A stretch of DNA of 64,000 nucleotides, from contig NZ_FONS01000002.1 of NCBI RefSeq assembly GCF_900112985.1, positions 62,001-126,000 on the forward strand, read 5' to 3'. The translations under genes and the position numbers were made by a program. The notes under the pieces are model-generated. The model searched no databases. It worked only from the letters and a program-made list of their open reading frames with translations, and was not told the DNA's origin. Positions 35,482 to 43,541 of this stretch are shown here, one piece after another. This DNA is from Pedobacter antarcticus (GTDB taxonomy: Bacteria; Bacteroidota; Bacteroidia; Sphingobacteriales; Sphingobacteriaceae). How positions within the stretch are numbered: position 1 is the stretch's first letter; the number at the start of each line of letters is the position of its first letter.

Positions 35482-35903
35482 TCTGGTTTAAAGATTTCAC
35501 AGTTGAAGAGCTGAATGACAGGCCTAAAAATCATCTGGGTGGACTACTGGATATCCGGTTTACAGCATTGACGCCGGACACGCTGACAGCAACTATGCCC
35601 GTTGACGAACGAACGCACCAACCCGCAGGGATCCTGCATGGAGGTGCGTCTGTTGTTCTGGCCGAAACATTGGGAAGCATAGCGTCTTATATGTGTATAG
35701 ATCCCGATAAGTACCAGGCAGTAGGACTTGAAATAAATGCCAACCACCTCCGTTCTGTGAAAAGTGGCAGCGTCACCGGCATCTGTTCAGTTATTCACCG
35801 GGGTGCTAAAACACATGTCTGGGACATTCGTATCTTCGATGACCGCGGCAAAATGACCTGCATCAGCAGGCTTACTGTCGCTATCTTAACCAAACAAGGC
35901 TAA
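35478..35903 (+). CDS. hotdog-fold acyl-CoA thioesterase (PaaI/MenI type)
   Basis: This 141-residue hotdog-fold enzyme has the signature HQPAGILHGGASVVLAETLG, with the catalytic glutamate (AETLGS) and the HGG backbone, and GLEINANHLRSVKSG. This pattern is shared by 1,4-dihydroxy-2-naphthoyl-CoA hydrolase (MenI, menaquinone synthesis) and PaaI-like thioesterases. Neighbouring genes do not belong to the menaquinone pathway, so the substrate remains open. Its start overlaps the stop of the DinB gene (ATGA). Confidence 0.87.
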   Translation: MIWFKDFTVEELNDRPKNHLGGLLDIRFTALTPDTLTATMPVDERTHQPAGILHGGASVVLAETLGSIASYMCIDPDKYQAVGLEINANHLRSVKSGSVTGICSVIHRGAKTHVWDIRIFDDRGKMTCISRLTVAILTKQG

Positions 35904-35932
35904 TCTTAATAACTGGCTCTGAATTAAGGTAC

Positions 35933-36277
35933 TTAAAATTCACCTCGCTTTTCAAGCCACTGTTTTTCGATCCAGTAGGAAATGATCAGGCCAACACCGC
36001 CAAAGATGCCAATGCAACCGAAATAAACAGCAACAGACTGTTCTTCAGTTATTTTGGTTATAATAGTGGTAAACAAGGCAATTAGGATACCCAACCCGAG
36101 GCCAACCAATAGTAGCCCAAATTTAAGACTAATGAACGGTTTTGGTGCTGATTGCCCATCTTTTGGGTTAATGCCGCGTTCGATCATGGCCATTTTTTCT
36201 TTATTAACTAAATAGCGTATTCCAAAAATCATTGCGAAGCCTGTAATAAACAGGGTAATTGGGACTAGATATTCCAT
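35933..36277 (-). CDS. small membrane protein (DUF6249-like)
   Basis: This 114-residue protein has three hydrophobic segments: MEYLVPITLFITGFAMIFGI at the N-terminus, KFGLLLVGLGLGILIALFTT and VYFGCIGIFGGVGLIISYW. A conserved-looking cytosolic loop KEKMAMIERGINP is typical of DUF6249 proteins of Bacteroidota. Function is unknown. It converges with the thioesterase gene and is divergent from the ECF sigma gene at 36542, beside which such small proteins are often encoded. Confidence 0.7.
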   Translation of the reverse strand: MEYLVPITLFITGFAMIFGIRYLVNKEKMAMIERGINPKDGQSAPKPFISLKFGLLLVGLGLGILIALFTTIITKITEEQSVAVYFGCIGIFGGVGLIISYWIEKQWLEKRGEF

Positions 36278-36349
36278 ATCTTTTATGTTTAAATTGTGTA
36301 TTGCTGTATTTGTGAACTATGACCACATCAAAATCAAACAGGTTACACC

Positions 36350-36380
36350 TTCTTCTAAAGAATCTTCTTTTTTAGAAGAA
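36350..36380. repeat. ten-base inverted repeat followed by a T-run, upstream of an ECF sigma gene
   Basis: TTCTTCTAAA pairs with TTTAGAAGAA around an 11-base loop, followed by GG and T9 on the plus strand. No plus-strand gene ends just upstream. It could be an attenuator in the leader of the ECF sigma gene at 36542 or a terminator of a cryptic transcript. Nothing else was recognised in 36278-36541. Confidence 0.5.
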
Positions 36381-36541
36381 AGGTTTTTTTTAATATAGAT
36401 AACTGTATTATCTTGATTAGTACCGTGTCATACTGGGATCTTTCTTTTTGAAGAGACGGCAAACTTCTGGCTCTTAACCGCACATTAATAATTTCGATAT
36501 GCCTGTAACCTACCTGCTAATGCCTGCGTCTTAGTTTACAG

Positions 36542-37126
36542 ATGCTACAGCCAGAAACAGATTCCGTGATAATTGCAGCCATACTTAACGGTCAGACAGG
36601 CCGTTATACAGAATTGGTAGGCAGACATCAGCGGTATGTATTTACGCTGGCTATGCGCTTTACAAAAAACAGAGAAGAAGCGGAAGAAGTAGCACAAGAC
36701 TGTTTTGTAAAAGCATACCGCGCACTGGGGACCTTTAAACAGGACTCCAAATTTTCCACGTGGTTGTATTCCATTACCTATACAACCGCCATGACCTATC
36801 TGCGCAAGAAAAAACTGGATACCCAGTCTATTGATGAGGATGGTGGTTTTATACAACTGGAAAATCATATTTCGTCCTACACTGCTAACGGATCAATGGA
36901 AAAGCAATCCGGTTATCATTATCTGAACAAGGCGATTAGTCTGCTGTCACCTGACGATAATATGATAGTCACACTTTTTTATCAGGGGGAACAAAGTCTC
37001 GACGAGATCGGACAGACCATGAATATGACCGCGAATACAATAAAGGTTAAGCTGCATAGGGCCAGGATCAGGCTCAAAGAAAAACTACAGGGTATATTGA
37101 AAGACGAAGTAAATGAGATGATATGA
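36542..37126 (+). CDS. ECF-type RNA polymerase sigma factor
   Basis: This 194-residue sigma factor has region 2 (NREEAEEVAQDCFVKAYRAL, then FKQDSKFSTWLYSITYTTAM, and RKKK) and region 4 (LSPDDNMIVTLFYQGEQSLD, then NMTANTIKVKLHRARIRLKE). It overlaps the next gene by four bases. The stimulus is unknown. It differs from the ECF factor at 12.1 kb in having no TTG start and in being paired with a short membrane protein. Confidence 0.92.
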   Translation: MLQPETDSVIIAAILNGQTGRYTELVGRHQRYVFTLAMRFTKNREEAEEVAQDCFVKAYRALGTFKQDSKFSTWLYSITYTTAMTYLRKKKLDTQSIDEDGGFIQLENHISSYTANGSMEKQSGYHYLNKAISLLSPDDNMIVTLFYQGEQSLDEIGQTMNMTANTIKVKLHRARIRLKEKLQGILKDEVNEMI

Positions 37127-37629
37127 ACACAATAGAAGAGCAAATCTGGAATTATCTGGACGGCAACTGCACCGCCGCAGAAGAACATGCGATTCAAAAC
37201 CTGGTTCGGACACAAGAAGACTGGAAAACTGCTTTCATAGAAATTCAGTCGCTTAATCTGGAGCTGAAACAAATGGAACTGGAAGAACCCTCCATGTCCT
37301 TTACCAGGAATGTGATGGAAAAAGTGAAACTTGAGCCGGCCCCGATTTCTCTGAAGACACGGGTAGACCACAGAATAATTATGATCATTGGGGGCTTCTT
37401 TATCCTGATGATTGTAGCTGTACTGATCTATGCGATTACATTGACTAAAACAGAGACGCAGATTAGTGGAATCCATCTGGCTTTTACAGCTCCGGATTTC
37501 TCATTCCTGAACAAAATACAAAGTCCTGGTTTACTACGGGCATTCCTTTTTGCCGACCTTTTATTAGGTCTGGTCTATTTGGACAGATTTATGCGTAGGA
37601 AACGCAAAAATAATATACATACATCATAA
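37123..37629 (+). CDS. putative membrane anti-sigma factor
   Basis: This 168-residue protein has a cytosolic N-terminal region opening IEEQIWNYLDGNCTAAEEHA, which resembles the start of Bacteroidota anti-sigma-like proteins. Two membrane segments follow (IIMIIGGFFILMIVAVLIYA, and GLLRAFLFADLLLGLVYLD). The zinc-binding HxxxCxxC is absent. Its four-base overlap with the sigma gene supports an anti-sigma role. The C-terminus is basic (RFMRRKRKNN). A strong terminator follows three bases after the stop. Confidence 0.68.
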   Translation: MNTIEEQIWNYLDGNCTAAEEHAIQNLVRTQEDWKTAFIEIQSLNLELKQMELEEPSMSFTRNVMEKVKLEPAPISLKTRVDHRIIMIIGGFFILMIVAVLIYAITLTKTETQISGIHLAFTAPDFSFLNKIQSPGLLRAFLFADLLLGLVYLDRFMRRKRKNNIHTS

Positions 37630-37631
37630 TA

Positions 37632-37662
37632 AAGGCCCTGCGCTTATATTGCGCAGGGCCTT
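37632..37662. terminator. terminator between the anti-sigma gene and the DUF2911 gene
   Basis: Perfect twelve-base arms (AAGGCCCTGCGC / GCGCAGGGCCTT) surround a seven-base loop between two convergent genes. T-richness after the stem is modest on both strands. Confidence 0.85.
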
Positions 37663-37685
37663 CTATATTCCGATGTTTTTTTAAA

Positions 37686-38246
37686 TTAACGAATAGTTAC
37701 CGGCAATGTTGCGGTAAGCTTATCCCAGGCCAGGTGCAATTTAGCGCCTTTAGCATCTGGTGAAAATGTAATAGCCAGAGCTTCCACAGGGGTTGCAAGT
37801 TGTTCTACCGGAACAGTTACTCTAACCACATCTTTTGCCTGATCATAAGTATATTCTCCCCAGCGATCCGTTTGTTTATTTAAAATAAACACCCATTTAT
37901 CTTGTTCAGGAAGTACAAATAAACTATAAGAACCTGCAGGAACCGCTTTACCTCCGATGGTTACGGGCTGATAAAATCTGATCTCAGTTGATTCATTAGC
38001 TCCGGCTCTCCAAACTTTACCAAAAGGCACAGTCTCTCCAAATATTTTTCTGCCTTTAACCGATGGTCTTGAATAGATAACCCTGATCTGTGGTGTGCTA
38101 TTATCACCAGCTTTAACTTTCGCAGCATTTACTGGAAAATAAGCAAGGTCAGCCGGGCTGCCATCCAATGGTGGGAATTTTACTTCCTGGGCATTTGCGG
38201 CAAAGCCGATTGCAGCCAGCGCTACAATTAAACGGAGTTTCTTCAT
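37686..38246 (-). CDS. DUF2911 domain-containing secreted protein
   Basis: This 186-residue protein has a signal peptide (LRLIVALAAIGFAANAQ). It carries the DUF2911 core: IRVIYSRPSVKGRKIFGE, VPFGKVWRAGANESTEI and AVPAGSYSLFVLPEQDKWVF. ILNKQTDRWGEYTYDQAKDV follows. DUF2911 proteins are common periplasmic or exported proteins of Bacteroidota with no assigned function. It appears monocistronic and converges with the ECF sigma pair. Confidence 0.87.
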   Translation of the reverse strand: MKKLRLIVALAAIGFAANAQEVKFPPLDGSPADLAYFPVNAAKVKAGDNSTPQIRVIYSRPSVKGRKIFGETVPFGKVWRAGANESTEIRFYQPVTIGGKAVPAGSYSLFVLPEQDKWVFILNKQTDRWGEYTYDQAKDVVRVTVPVEQLATPVEALAITFSPDAKGAKLHLAWDKLTATLPVTIR

Positions 38247-38305
38247 GGGATTTCTTCTTTAATTTGTATCACAAAATACAAAAAAACCTTTTATAAATCT
38301 GTAAA

Positions 38306-38485
38306 TTAGTACTTACGGTCTTTTACCAGCGTATTTAAGAATATCGCTGAGAGTATAAACCCGATGATACCTCCTAAAATAGACCATCCGAAGCTACCAG
38401 AGATTATTGCAGCTGTTAATATTCCAAAAAACAGGCCTAAAACGTAATAAACCCAGTCAAAATTATTTTTGTTGTCGTTGTTCAT
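38306..38485 (-). CDS. small two-span membrane protein, 59 residues
   Basis: A short frame with ATG start and TAA stop encodes 59 residues: hydrophilic start MNNDNKNNFDWVYY, then two glycine-rich hydrophobic segments (VLGLFFGILTAAIISG, and WSILGGIIGFILSAIFLN) and a basic end (VKDRKY). The composition is typical of small membrane proteins and the frame is intact over its whole length. It lies 59 bp upstream of the DUF2911 gene on the same strand and may be cotranscribed. Function is unknown. Confidence 0.65.
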   Translation of the reverse strand: MNNDNKNNFDWVYYVLGLFFGILTAAIISGSFGWSILGGIIGFILSAIFLNTLVKDRKY

Positions 38486-38642
38486 GATAATATATACTTA
38501 TAGCTCAAAGGTATTGAATTATTTTAAATTTAAAAGCCTCAGCTTAATCATCCGGGCTCCCTATTAGCCCCCGGAACAGGTTATTGATCGCTGACTGTCA
38601 GATCACTGTAAAATACGTTACATAATACACGATATTCTTTTC

Positions 38643-38662
38643 AACCAATCAAACGATTGATT
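38643..38662. promoter_or_regulatory. candidate operator of the TetR-type regulator
   Basis: An imperfect inverted repeat (AACCAATC / GATTGATT, seven of eight bases matching, four-base spacer) ends where the -7 box begins. The position just upstream of a TetR gene and its efflux operon suggests autoregulation by blocking RNA polymerase. Confidence 0.45.
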
Positions 38663-38669
38663 AGTTTTG
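38662..38669 (+). promoter_or_regulatory. -7 promoter box (TAGTTTTG) of the tetR-efflux operon
   Basis: This exact TAnnTTTG match lies 17 bp before the ATG at 38687 and overlaps the edge of the candidate operator. The -33 position (TTTTC near 38637-38642) is only partly conserved. Confidence 0.5.
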
Positions 38670-38686
38670 ACCCCATCAAATTAACG

Positions 38687-39307
38687 ATGGAAAAACAAGA
38701 CAAAAGAAGCAGCATTTTAGCTGCGGCGGAAAGGTTGTTTTCGGAACTGGGATATGAAGGGACTTCAATCAGGCTCATTGGTAAAGAAGCGGACGCAAAT
38801 CTCTCCATGATCAGTTACTATTTTGGTTCGAAGGAAGGTGTGTTTCTAGAAATTATGAGTGAACGTATCAAAGGCTTCAATGCGGAACTAATCCGTATTG
38901 CAACAGAGCCGGTCACTGCTAAAGAAAAAATGCTATGGATCATCGAAGGTTACACCAGAAGGATTCTTTCTGGCATTGCTTTTCATAAGATCATGCACAG
39001 AGAGCTCACCCTGGAGCAAAGGCCTGAACTATCTACTAAAATTAAAGAAGCAATTAAAACTAACCTCCGGGTAATCGAAGAGATTATAGAGGAGGGTATA
39101 AATGCCGGAGAATTCCGGCAAACAGATACCCGGATGGTCATTTCCACCATTATGGGTACGATTAGTCATGTTGCCCTGACTCCATCCAAACTTATTCCAT
39201 GCAGTGTTCTGGATATCAGTAAACCAGAAGAAAGAGAATTGATCAGCCAGAGAGTAATCAAACATCTGCAGGAATTAATAATCATGTATTTAACACCCCA
39301 ACAATGA
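38687..39307 (+). CDS. TetR/AcrR-family transcriptional regulator
   Basis: This regulator of 206 residues (from the chosen start MEKQDKRSSILAAAERLF) has the TetR N-terminal HTH, ending GSKEGVFLEIM, and an all-helical ligand-binding domain. An in-frame ATG at 38657 would add ten residues but overlaps the operator and precedes the promoter box, so it is disfavoured. It probably represses the tripartite efflux operon that follows with an ATGA overlap. The ligand is unknown. Confidence 0.9.
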   Translation: MEKQDKRSSILAAAERLFSELGYEGTSIRLIGKEADANLSMISYYFGSKEGVFLEIMSERIKGFNAELIRIATEPVTAKEKMLWIIEGYTRRILSGIAFHKIMHRELTLEQRPELSTKIKEAIKTNLRVIEEIIEEGINAGEFRQTDTRMVISTIMGTISHVALTPSKLIPCSVLDISKPEERELISQRVIKHLQELIIMYLTPQQ

Positions 39308-40620
39308 TAAACAGAACGCTAAAACTGAGTTGCCTCGCGCTCTTAATGCCGGGTATACTTTATGCCCAAAATCTTAAAAAGATCACACTCCCAGAGGCTG
39401 TTCAGCTGGGGATTGAAAACAGCAAGAATCTTAAACTCTCGCAAAACAAAATAGAAGAAGCAAGAGCAAGACTAGAGGTCGTTAAAGACAATGCGCTGCC
39501 AACAGCAGATGCAAGTTTCCTGTACAATCATGCTGAAATTCCAACACACAAATTATCAATTGGAGGTGCGACTCCTTTTACACTGCCCAACCGTGCCGAT
39601 GCATTTATCGGAACAGCAGCGGTGCAAGAGTTAGTTTATGGTGGTGGTAAATTAAAATACGCGAGAGAAAGCACACGTCTGCTGGCAGAGGTTGCAGGGC
39701 TGGATGCCGATAGAAATAAGGAAGAAGTGAGTTATGCAGTAATTGATACTTATTTCTCTTTATATAAGCTGATGCAAAGCAAAAAAGTTGTTGCGCAGAA
39801 CCTGGCCTCTATTGCGAGTCAGCTAAAACAGGCTCAGCGTTTCTTTGAGCAGGGTATTGTCACCAAAAACGATGTGCTGAGGTTCCAGTTACAACAATCA
39901 AATATTACCCTGACCGACCTGGAAATTGAAAGTAACCGCAAGGTGGTTAATTATAACCTGGATATTCTTCTGGGTTTACCAGAAGATACAGAACTGGAAA
40001 TCAGCAATCCGGAATTGACCAGCCAGCAACTTGCCTCCCTGAGCTCATATATGGATCGCGCATTGTCCAGCAGACAGGAACTTCAACAATTGGATCTGCG
40101 TAACCGTGCTGCCGAATCAGACCTTAAGTCTGTTAAGGCGAATACACTACCTACCGTTGGTGTGGGCGCAAATCTATACTATATTAATCCAAGCGGTAAA
40201 TTTATCCCACCGGTTAATCAGTATATCATGCCCGTTACTTTGGGTGCTACATTATCCTGGAATATCGGAAGCCTCTGGACGAATAAAAACAAGGTAAGTG
40301 AATCCAGAATCCAGCAGAAAAACATCCAGATCCAAAAAGAGATAGAGTCTGATCAGGTAAAAACTGAAGTAAATAGAAATTATCAGGGCTACCAACTTGC
40401 GCTTAACAAAATCAGCATACTGGAAACCTCCATTGCCCAGGCCGTAGAAAATGACCGCTTGCTGGAATCCAAATACAAAAATAATGTCGCTTCTGCCATC
40501 GACAGAATTGATGCAGAGACATTGCTTTACCAAGCTAAAATAAATCTGGAAATCGCTAAAGCAGATGCCGGATTAGCTTACTACACTTTATTAAAATCAA
40601 CAGGAAAAATTTCTCAATAA
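39304..40620 (+). CDS. TolC-family outer membrane efflux protein
   Basis: This 438-residue protein has a signal peptide (LSCLALLMPGILYAQ). Two repeats of the outer-membrane-efflux (OEP) fold can be seen (ITLPEAVQLGIENSKNLKLS at the start of the first; LSSRQELQQLDLRNRAAESD of the second). Long helical stretches are typical of the periplasmic tunnel. It forms the outer-membrane exit duct for the EmrA/EmrB-type partners encoded next. Its start codon overlaps the TetR stop codon. Confidence 0.92.
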   Translation: MINRTLKLSCLALLMPGILYAQNLKKITLPEAVQLGIENSKNLKLSQNKIEEARARLEVVKDNALPTADASFLYNHAEIPTHKLSIGGATPFTLPNRADAFIGTAAVQELVYGGGKLKYARESTRLLAEVAGLDADRNKEEVSYAVIDTYFSLYKLMQSKKVVAQNLASIASQLKQAQRFFEQGIVTKNDVLRFQLQQSNITLTDLEIESNRKVVNYNLDILLGLPEDTELEISNPELTSQQLASLSSYMDRALSSRQELQQLDLRNRAAESDLKSVKANTLPTVGVGANLYYINPSGKFIPPVNQYIMPVTLGATLSWNIGSLWTNKNKVSESRIQQKNIQIQKEIESDQVKTEVNRNYQGYQLALNKISILETSIAQAVENDRLLESKYKNNVASAIDRIDAETLLYQAKINLEIAKADAGLAYYTLLKSTGKISQ

Positions 40621-40640
40621 TATCATAATCATCTAGAGTA

Positions 40641-41705
40641 ATGACAACAGAATCGACAACGGAACCAACAATTGAGGCAAAAAAGAAAAGCAAAATTGTT
40701 CCTATAATATTAGCTGTGCTGATAGTTATTGGCGCCATATTCGGCATAAAAGAGTACATGTATTACAGTAAACACGTAGATACCGACGATGCACAGATCG
40801 ATGGAGACATCAGTCCGGTAGTTGCGCGCGTGGGAGGTTATGTGAATGAGATTAAATTCGAAGAATATACCCGTGTAGAAGAGGGACAGGTACTGGTTAC
40901 CCTTGATGACAGGGATTACAAAGTGAAACTGGAACAGGCTATGGCCGGACAACAGGGCGCAAATGCCAACGTAGGTGTTTCAGAATCTCAAATTGTTGCA
41001 ACTTCGGCCAATACAAGTACAGCCAAAGCGAATATTGAATCTGCTAAAGTAAAATTATGGCAGGCGCAAAAAGATTATGAACGTTACGCCAATCTGGTAA
41101 AAGACGGTTCAATCACCCAGCAACAGTTTGATCAGGCAAAAGCAACACGCGACGTTGCACAGGCCAATTTTAATGCATCACAAGATCAGTATACTGCTGC
41201 ATTAAAACAGGTTGGGACAACCAAATCACAGTTACAAGTGAGCAGTAATGGCGTTACACAGCGTCAGGCAGAGGTAGATTTCGCGAAATTACAGCTTTCA
41301 TATACCGAAATCAAAGCACCAGCGACAGGATTTGTCTCTAAAAAAAGCATTCAGAAAGGTCAGCTTGTTCAGGCAGGTCAATCTTTATTCTCTATTATCA
41401 ATGAGAACAGTCTATATGTAACTGCAAATTTCAAAGAAACGCAGTTAGAAGAGATTCGTACAGGCCTTAAAGTGGACATTGTAGTAGATGGGTATCCTGA
41501 CCAGAAAATAGACGGTGAAGTTTATAACTTCTCCCCCGTTACAGGTGCTAAGGGCTCATTACTTCCTCCAGATAATGCAACTGGTAACTTCGTAAAAGTA
41601 GTACAGCGTGTCCCGGTAAAAATCAAAATTAAGGCAACTAAAGAAATGCTTGACAAATTACGTCCGGGCATGAGCGTTAAAGTTTCCGTTTCCACAAAAG
41701 ACTAA
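40641..41705 (+). CDS. HlyD/EmrA-family membrane fusion protein
   Basis: This 354-residue periplasmic adaptor has one N-terminal membrane anchor (VPIILAVLIVIGAIFGIKEY). The biotinyl-lipoyl halves are DTDDAQIDGDISPVVARVGG and IKAPATGFVSKKSIQKGQLV, separated by a coiled-coil hairpin (residues ~95-200). A beta-barrel domain and KLRPGMSVKVSV follow. It links the inner membrane transporter to the TolC-type duct. It lies 20 bp after the TolC gene and 5 bp before the MFS gene. Confidence 0.93.
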   Translation: MTTESTTEPTIEAKKKSKIVPIILAVLIVIGAIFGIKEYMYYSKHVDTDDAQIDGDISPVVARVGGYVNEIKFEEYTRVEEGQVLVTLDDRDYKVKLEQAMAGQQGANANVGVSESQIVATSANTSTAKANIESAKVKLWQAQKDYERYANLVKDGSITQQQFDQAKATRDVAQANFNASQDQYTAALKQVGTTKSQLQVSSNGVTQRQAEVDFAKLQLSYTEIKAPATGFVSKKSIQKGQLVQAGQSLFSIINENSLYVTANFKETQLEEIRTGLKVDIVVDGYPDQKIDGEVYNFSPVTGAKGSLLPPDNATGNFVKVVQRVPVKIKIKATKEMLDKLRPGMSVKVSVSTKD

Positions 41706-41710
41706 ATCAA

Positions 41711-43258
41711 ATGGCCGAGCAAGGTTTAAAAAAATGGATAATTACGTTTACGGTAATCACCGCTTCATTACTGGAGCTGATTGATACGACAATTGTAAAC
41801 GTAGCCTTACCACAAATTCAGGGTAACCTGGGAGCAACCTTAGAGGACGTAGCCTGGTTATCGACAGGTTATGCCGTAGCTAACGTTATCGTTCTGCCGA
41901 TGTCAGGTTGGCTGGGGAGCAGATTTGGACGTAAAAATTACTTCCTAACATCAATTATAGTATTTACCATAGTCTCATTCCTCTGTGGTAATGCAACTTC
42001 ACTGGAAGAGCTGATCTTGTTCAGAGTGCTGCAGGGCCTTGCCGGAGGTGGATTAATTTCTACCGCACAAGCTATCCTTCTGGAAACCTGGCCAAGGGAA
42101 GATGTCGGAATCGCTACAGCGCTCTTTGGATTGGGTGCTGTTGTCGGCCCTACTGTAGGGCCAACAATTGGTGGATATATTTTGGATATCAGCTCCTGGC
42201 CCTGGATTTTCTATGTGAATATTCCCGTCGGAATTCTCGCCGCCTACTGTACCTATACATTTATTCGAGCGACCCCTAAAGATGGTCAGGGGCAGCCTGT
42301 AGATTGGTGGGGCATTGGTTTACTTGCAGTTGCAGTCGGTAGTTTGCAAACTGTACTTGAAAAAGGCGAAAGTGAAGACTGGTTTGCCACACCCTATATT
42401 ATTGCGCTGACAGTAGCGTCAGTATTTGGCTTATTGCTCTTCATATGGCGCGAACTCACTACGGATCACCCGATTGTAAACTTCAAGATCATGCGTCACC
42501 GAAGTTTTTCCATCGGGATGTTCACTTCATTTATCCTTGGTTTCGGTTTATATGGCTCCGTATTTGTATTTCCGGTATTCTGCCAGAACCTGTTAGGGTT
42601 CTCGCCATTGCAAACCGGTGAATTACTTTTCCCCGGCGGACTTTGTACAATAGCGATGATGCCTTTTATCGGAATATTCCTTAAAAAGGGAATCCCTGCA
42701 CAGTTTATGGCTACCATAGGTATGTTCCTGTTCTTTGTGTTCTGCGACATGCTAAGCAAGTCGACCTTATCTTCGGGTACGAACGACTTCTTTCTGCCGC
42801 TGGTTATCCGTGGCGTTGGAATGGCACTGCTTTTTGTTCCTTTGACAACTCTGGCTATTCAGGATTTAAAAGGAGCTGAAATCGGACAGGGTTCGGGTTT
42901 AAATAATATGATGCGTCAGCTGGGTGGATCATTTGGTATCGCTGCACTGACTACTTTAATCCATACCCGTCAGGGTTTTCACCGAAACAACCTTTTGGTG
43001 AATATCAATGAGAGTAATCCTGCATTCACAGAACGTTTCCAGGCTTATATCTCTAATTTCATGGCGAAAGGATACAGTATGTTTGATGCCAAAATTATGG
43101 CGACCAAAGCTGTCGAAGGTGTGGTAACAAAACAAAGTCTGCTGCTAACTTATAGTGACGCTTACTGGGTTGCAGGACTAGTGTTATTATGTTCGATCCC
43201 GCTGCTATATCTGCAGAAATTTAAAAAGAATGTAGAAATACCGGTAGATGTTCATTAA
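41711..43258 (+). CDS. EmrB/QacA-type drug:proton antiporter (MFS, DHA2 family)
   Basis: This 515-residue major facilitator with 14 predicted spans has the DHA2 motif 1 region ELIDTTIVNVALPQIQGNLG and the loop motif GWLGSRFGRKNYF. FGLGAVVGPTVGPTIGGYIL is the antiporter motif C. It expels hydrophobic compounds across the inner membrane, working with the adjacent adaptor and TolC-type protein. The substrate range cannot be told. It is the last gene of the tetR operon and is followed by a strong terminator. Confidence 0.94.
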   Translation: MAEQGLKKWIITFTVITASLLELIDTTIVNVALPQIQGNLGATLEDVAWLSTGYAVANVIVLPMSGWLGSRFGRKNYFLTSIIVFTIVSFLCGNATSLEELILFRVLQGLAGGGLISTAQAILLETWPREDVGIATALFGLGAVVGPTVGPTIGGYILDISSWPWIFYVNIPVGILAAYCTYTFIRATPKDGQGQPVDWWGIGLLAVAVGSLQTVLEKGESEDWFATPYIIALTVASVFGLLLFIWRELTTDHPIVNFKIMRHRSFSIGMFTSFILGFGLYGSVFVFPVFCQNLLGFSPLQTGELLFPGGLCTIAMMPFIGIFLKKGIPAQFMATIGMFLFFVFCDMLSKSTLSSGTNDFFLPLVIRGVGMALLFVPLTTLAIQDLKGAEIGQGSGLNNMMRQLGGSFGIAALTTLIHTRQGFHRNNLLVNINESNPAFTERFQAYISNFMAKGYSMFDAKIMATKAVEGVVTKQSLLLTYSDAYWVAGLVLLCSIPLLYLQKFKKNVEIPVDVH

Positions 43259-43311
43259 AACAAACCCTATTCAGGGCACGTTCAGATAGTACCTGAATGG
43301 TAATTATATCT

Positions 43312-43351
43312 AAAAAAGAAAGGCTGCCCTTCTGGACAGCCTTTCTTTTTT
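43312..43351 (+). terminator. terminator of the efflux operon
   Basis: AAAAAAGAAAGGCTG pairs with CAGCCTTTCTTTTTT around a ten-base loop, with further T residues on the plus strand. The core repeats the aspS terminator near 14.55 kb almost base for base. In the rest of the 43259-43541 gap nothing else was recognised; it is AT-rich. Confidence 0.92.
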
Positions 43352-43541
43352 TTCAAAAAAATCACAATTTCTGCTTTGTCGCTACACAACAAACTGGTTT
43401 TATATAATTAAATATGCTAAACCTTAACGGAAGCAATTTATAGTAAATACTTAGTTTGGCAAAATAATTTTATTTTAAAATTTATTCTATAGATCTTCCA
43501 GTCATTTTCCTTAGATTAAGCTCCCAAAAATAAAGCTTAAT

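Noticed and set aside
36982..37476. Antisense frame of 164 codons over the sigma/anti-sigma genes
   Set aside because: It lies opposite two well-supported overlapping genes, and its composition (Cys/His/Phe-rich) is that of a shadow frame.
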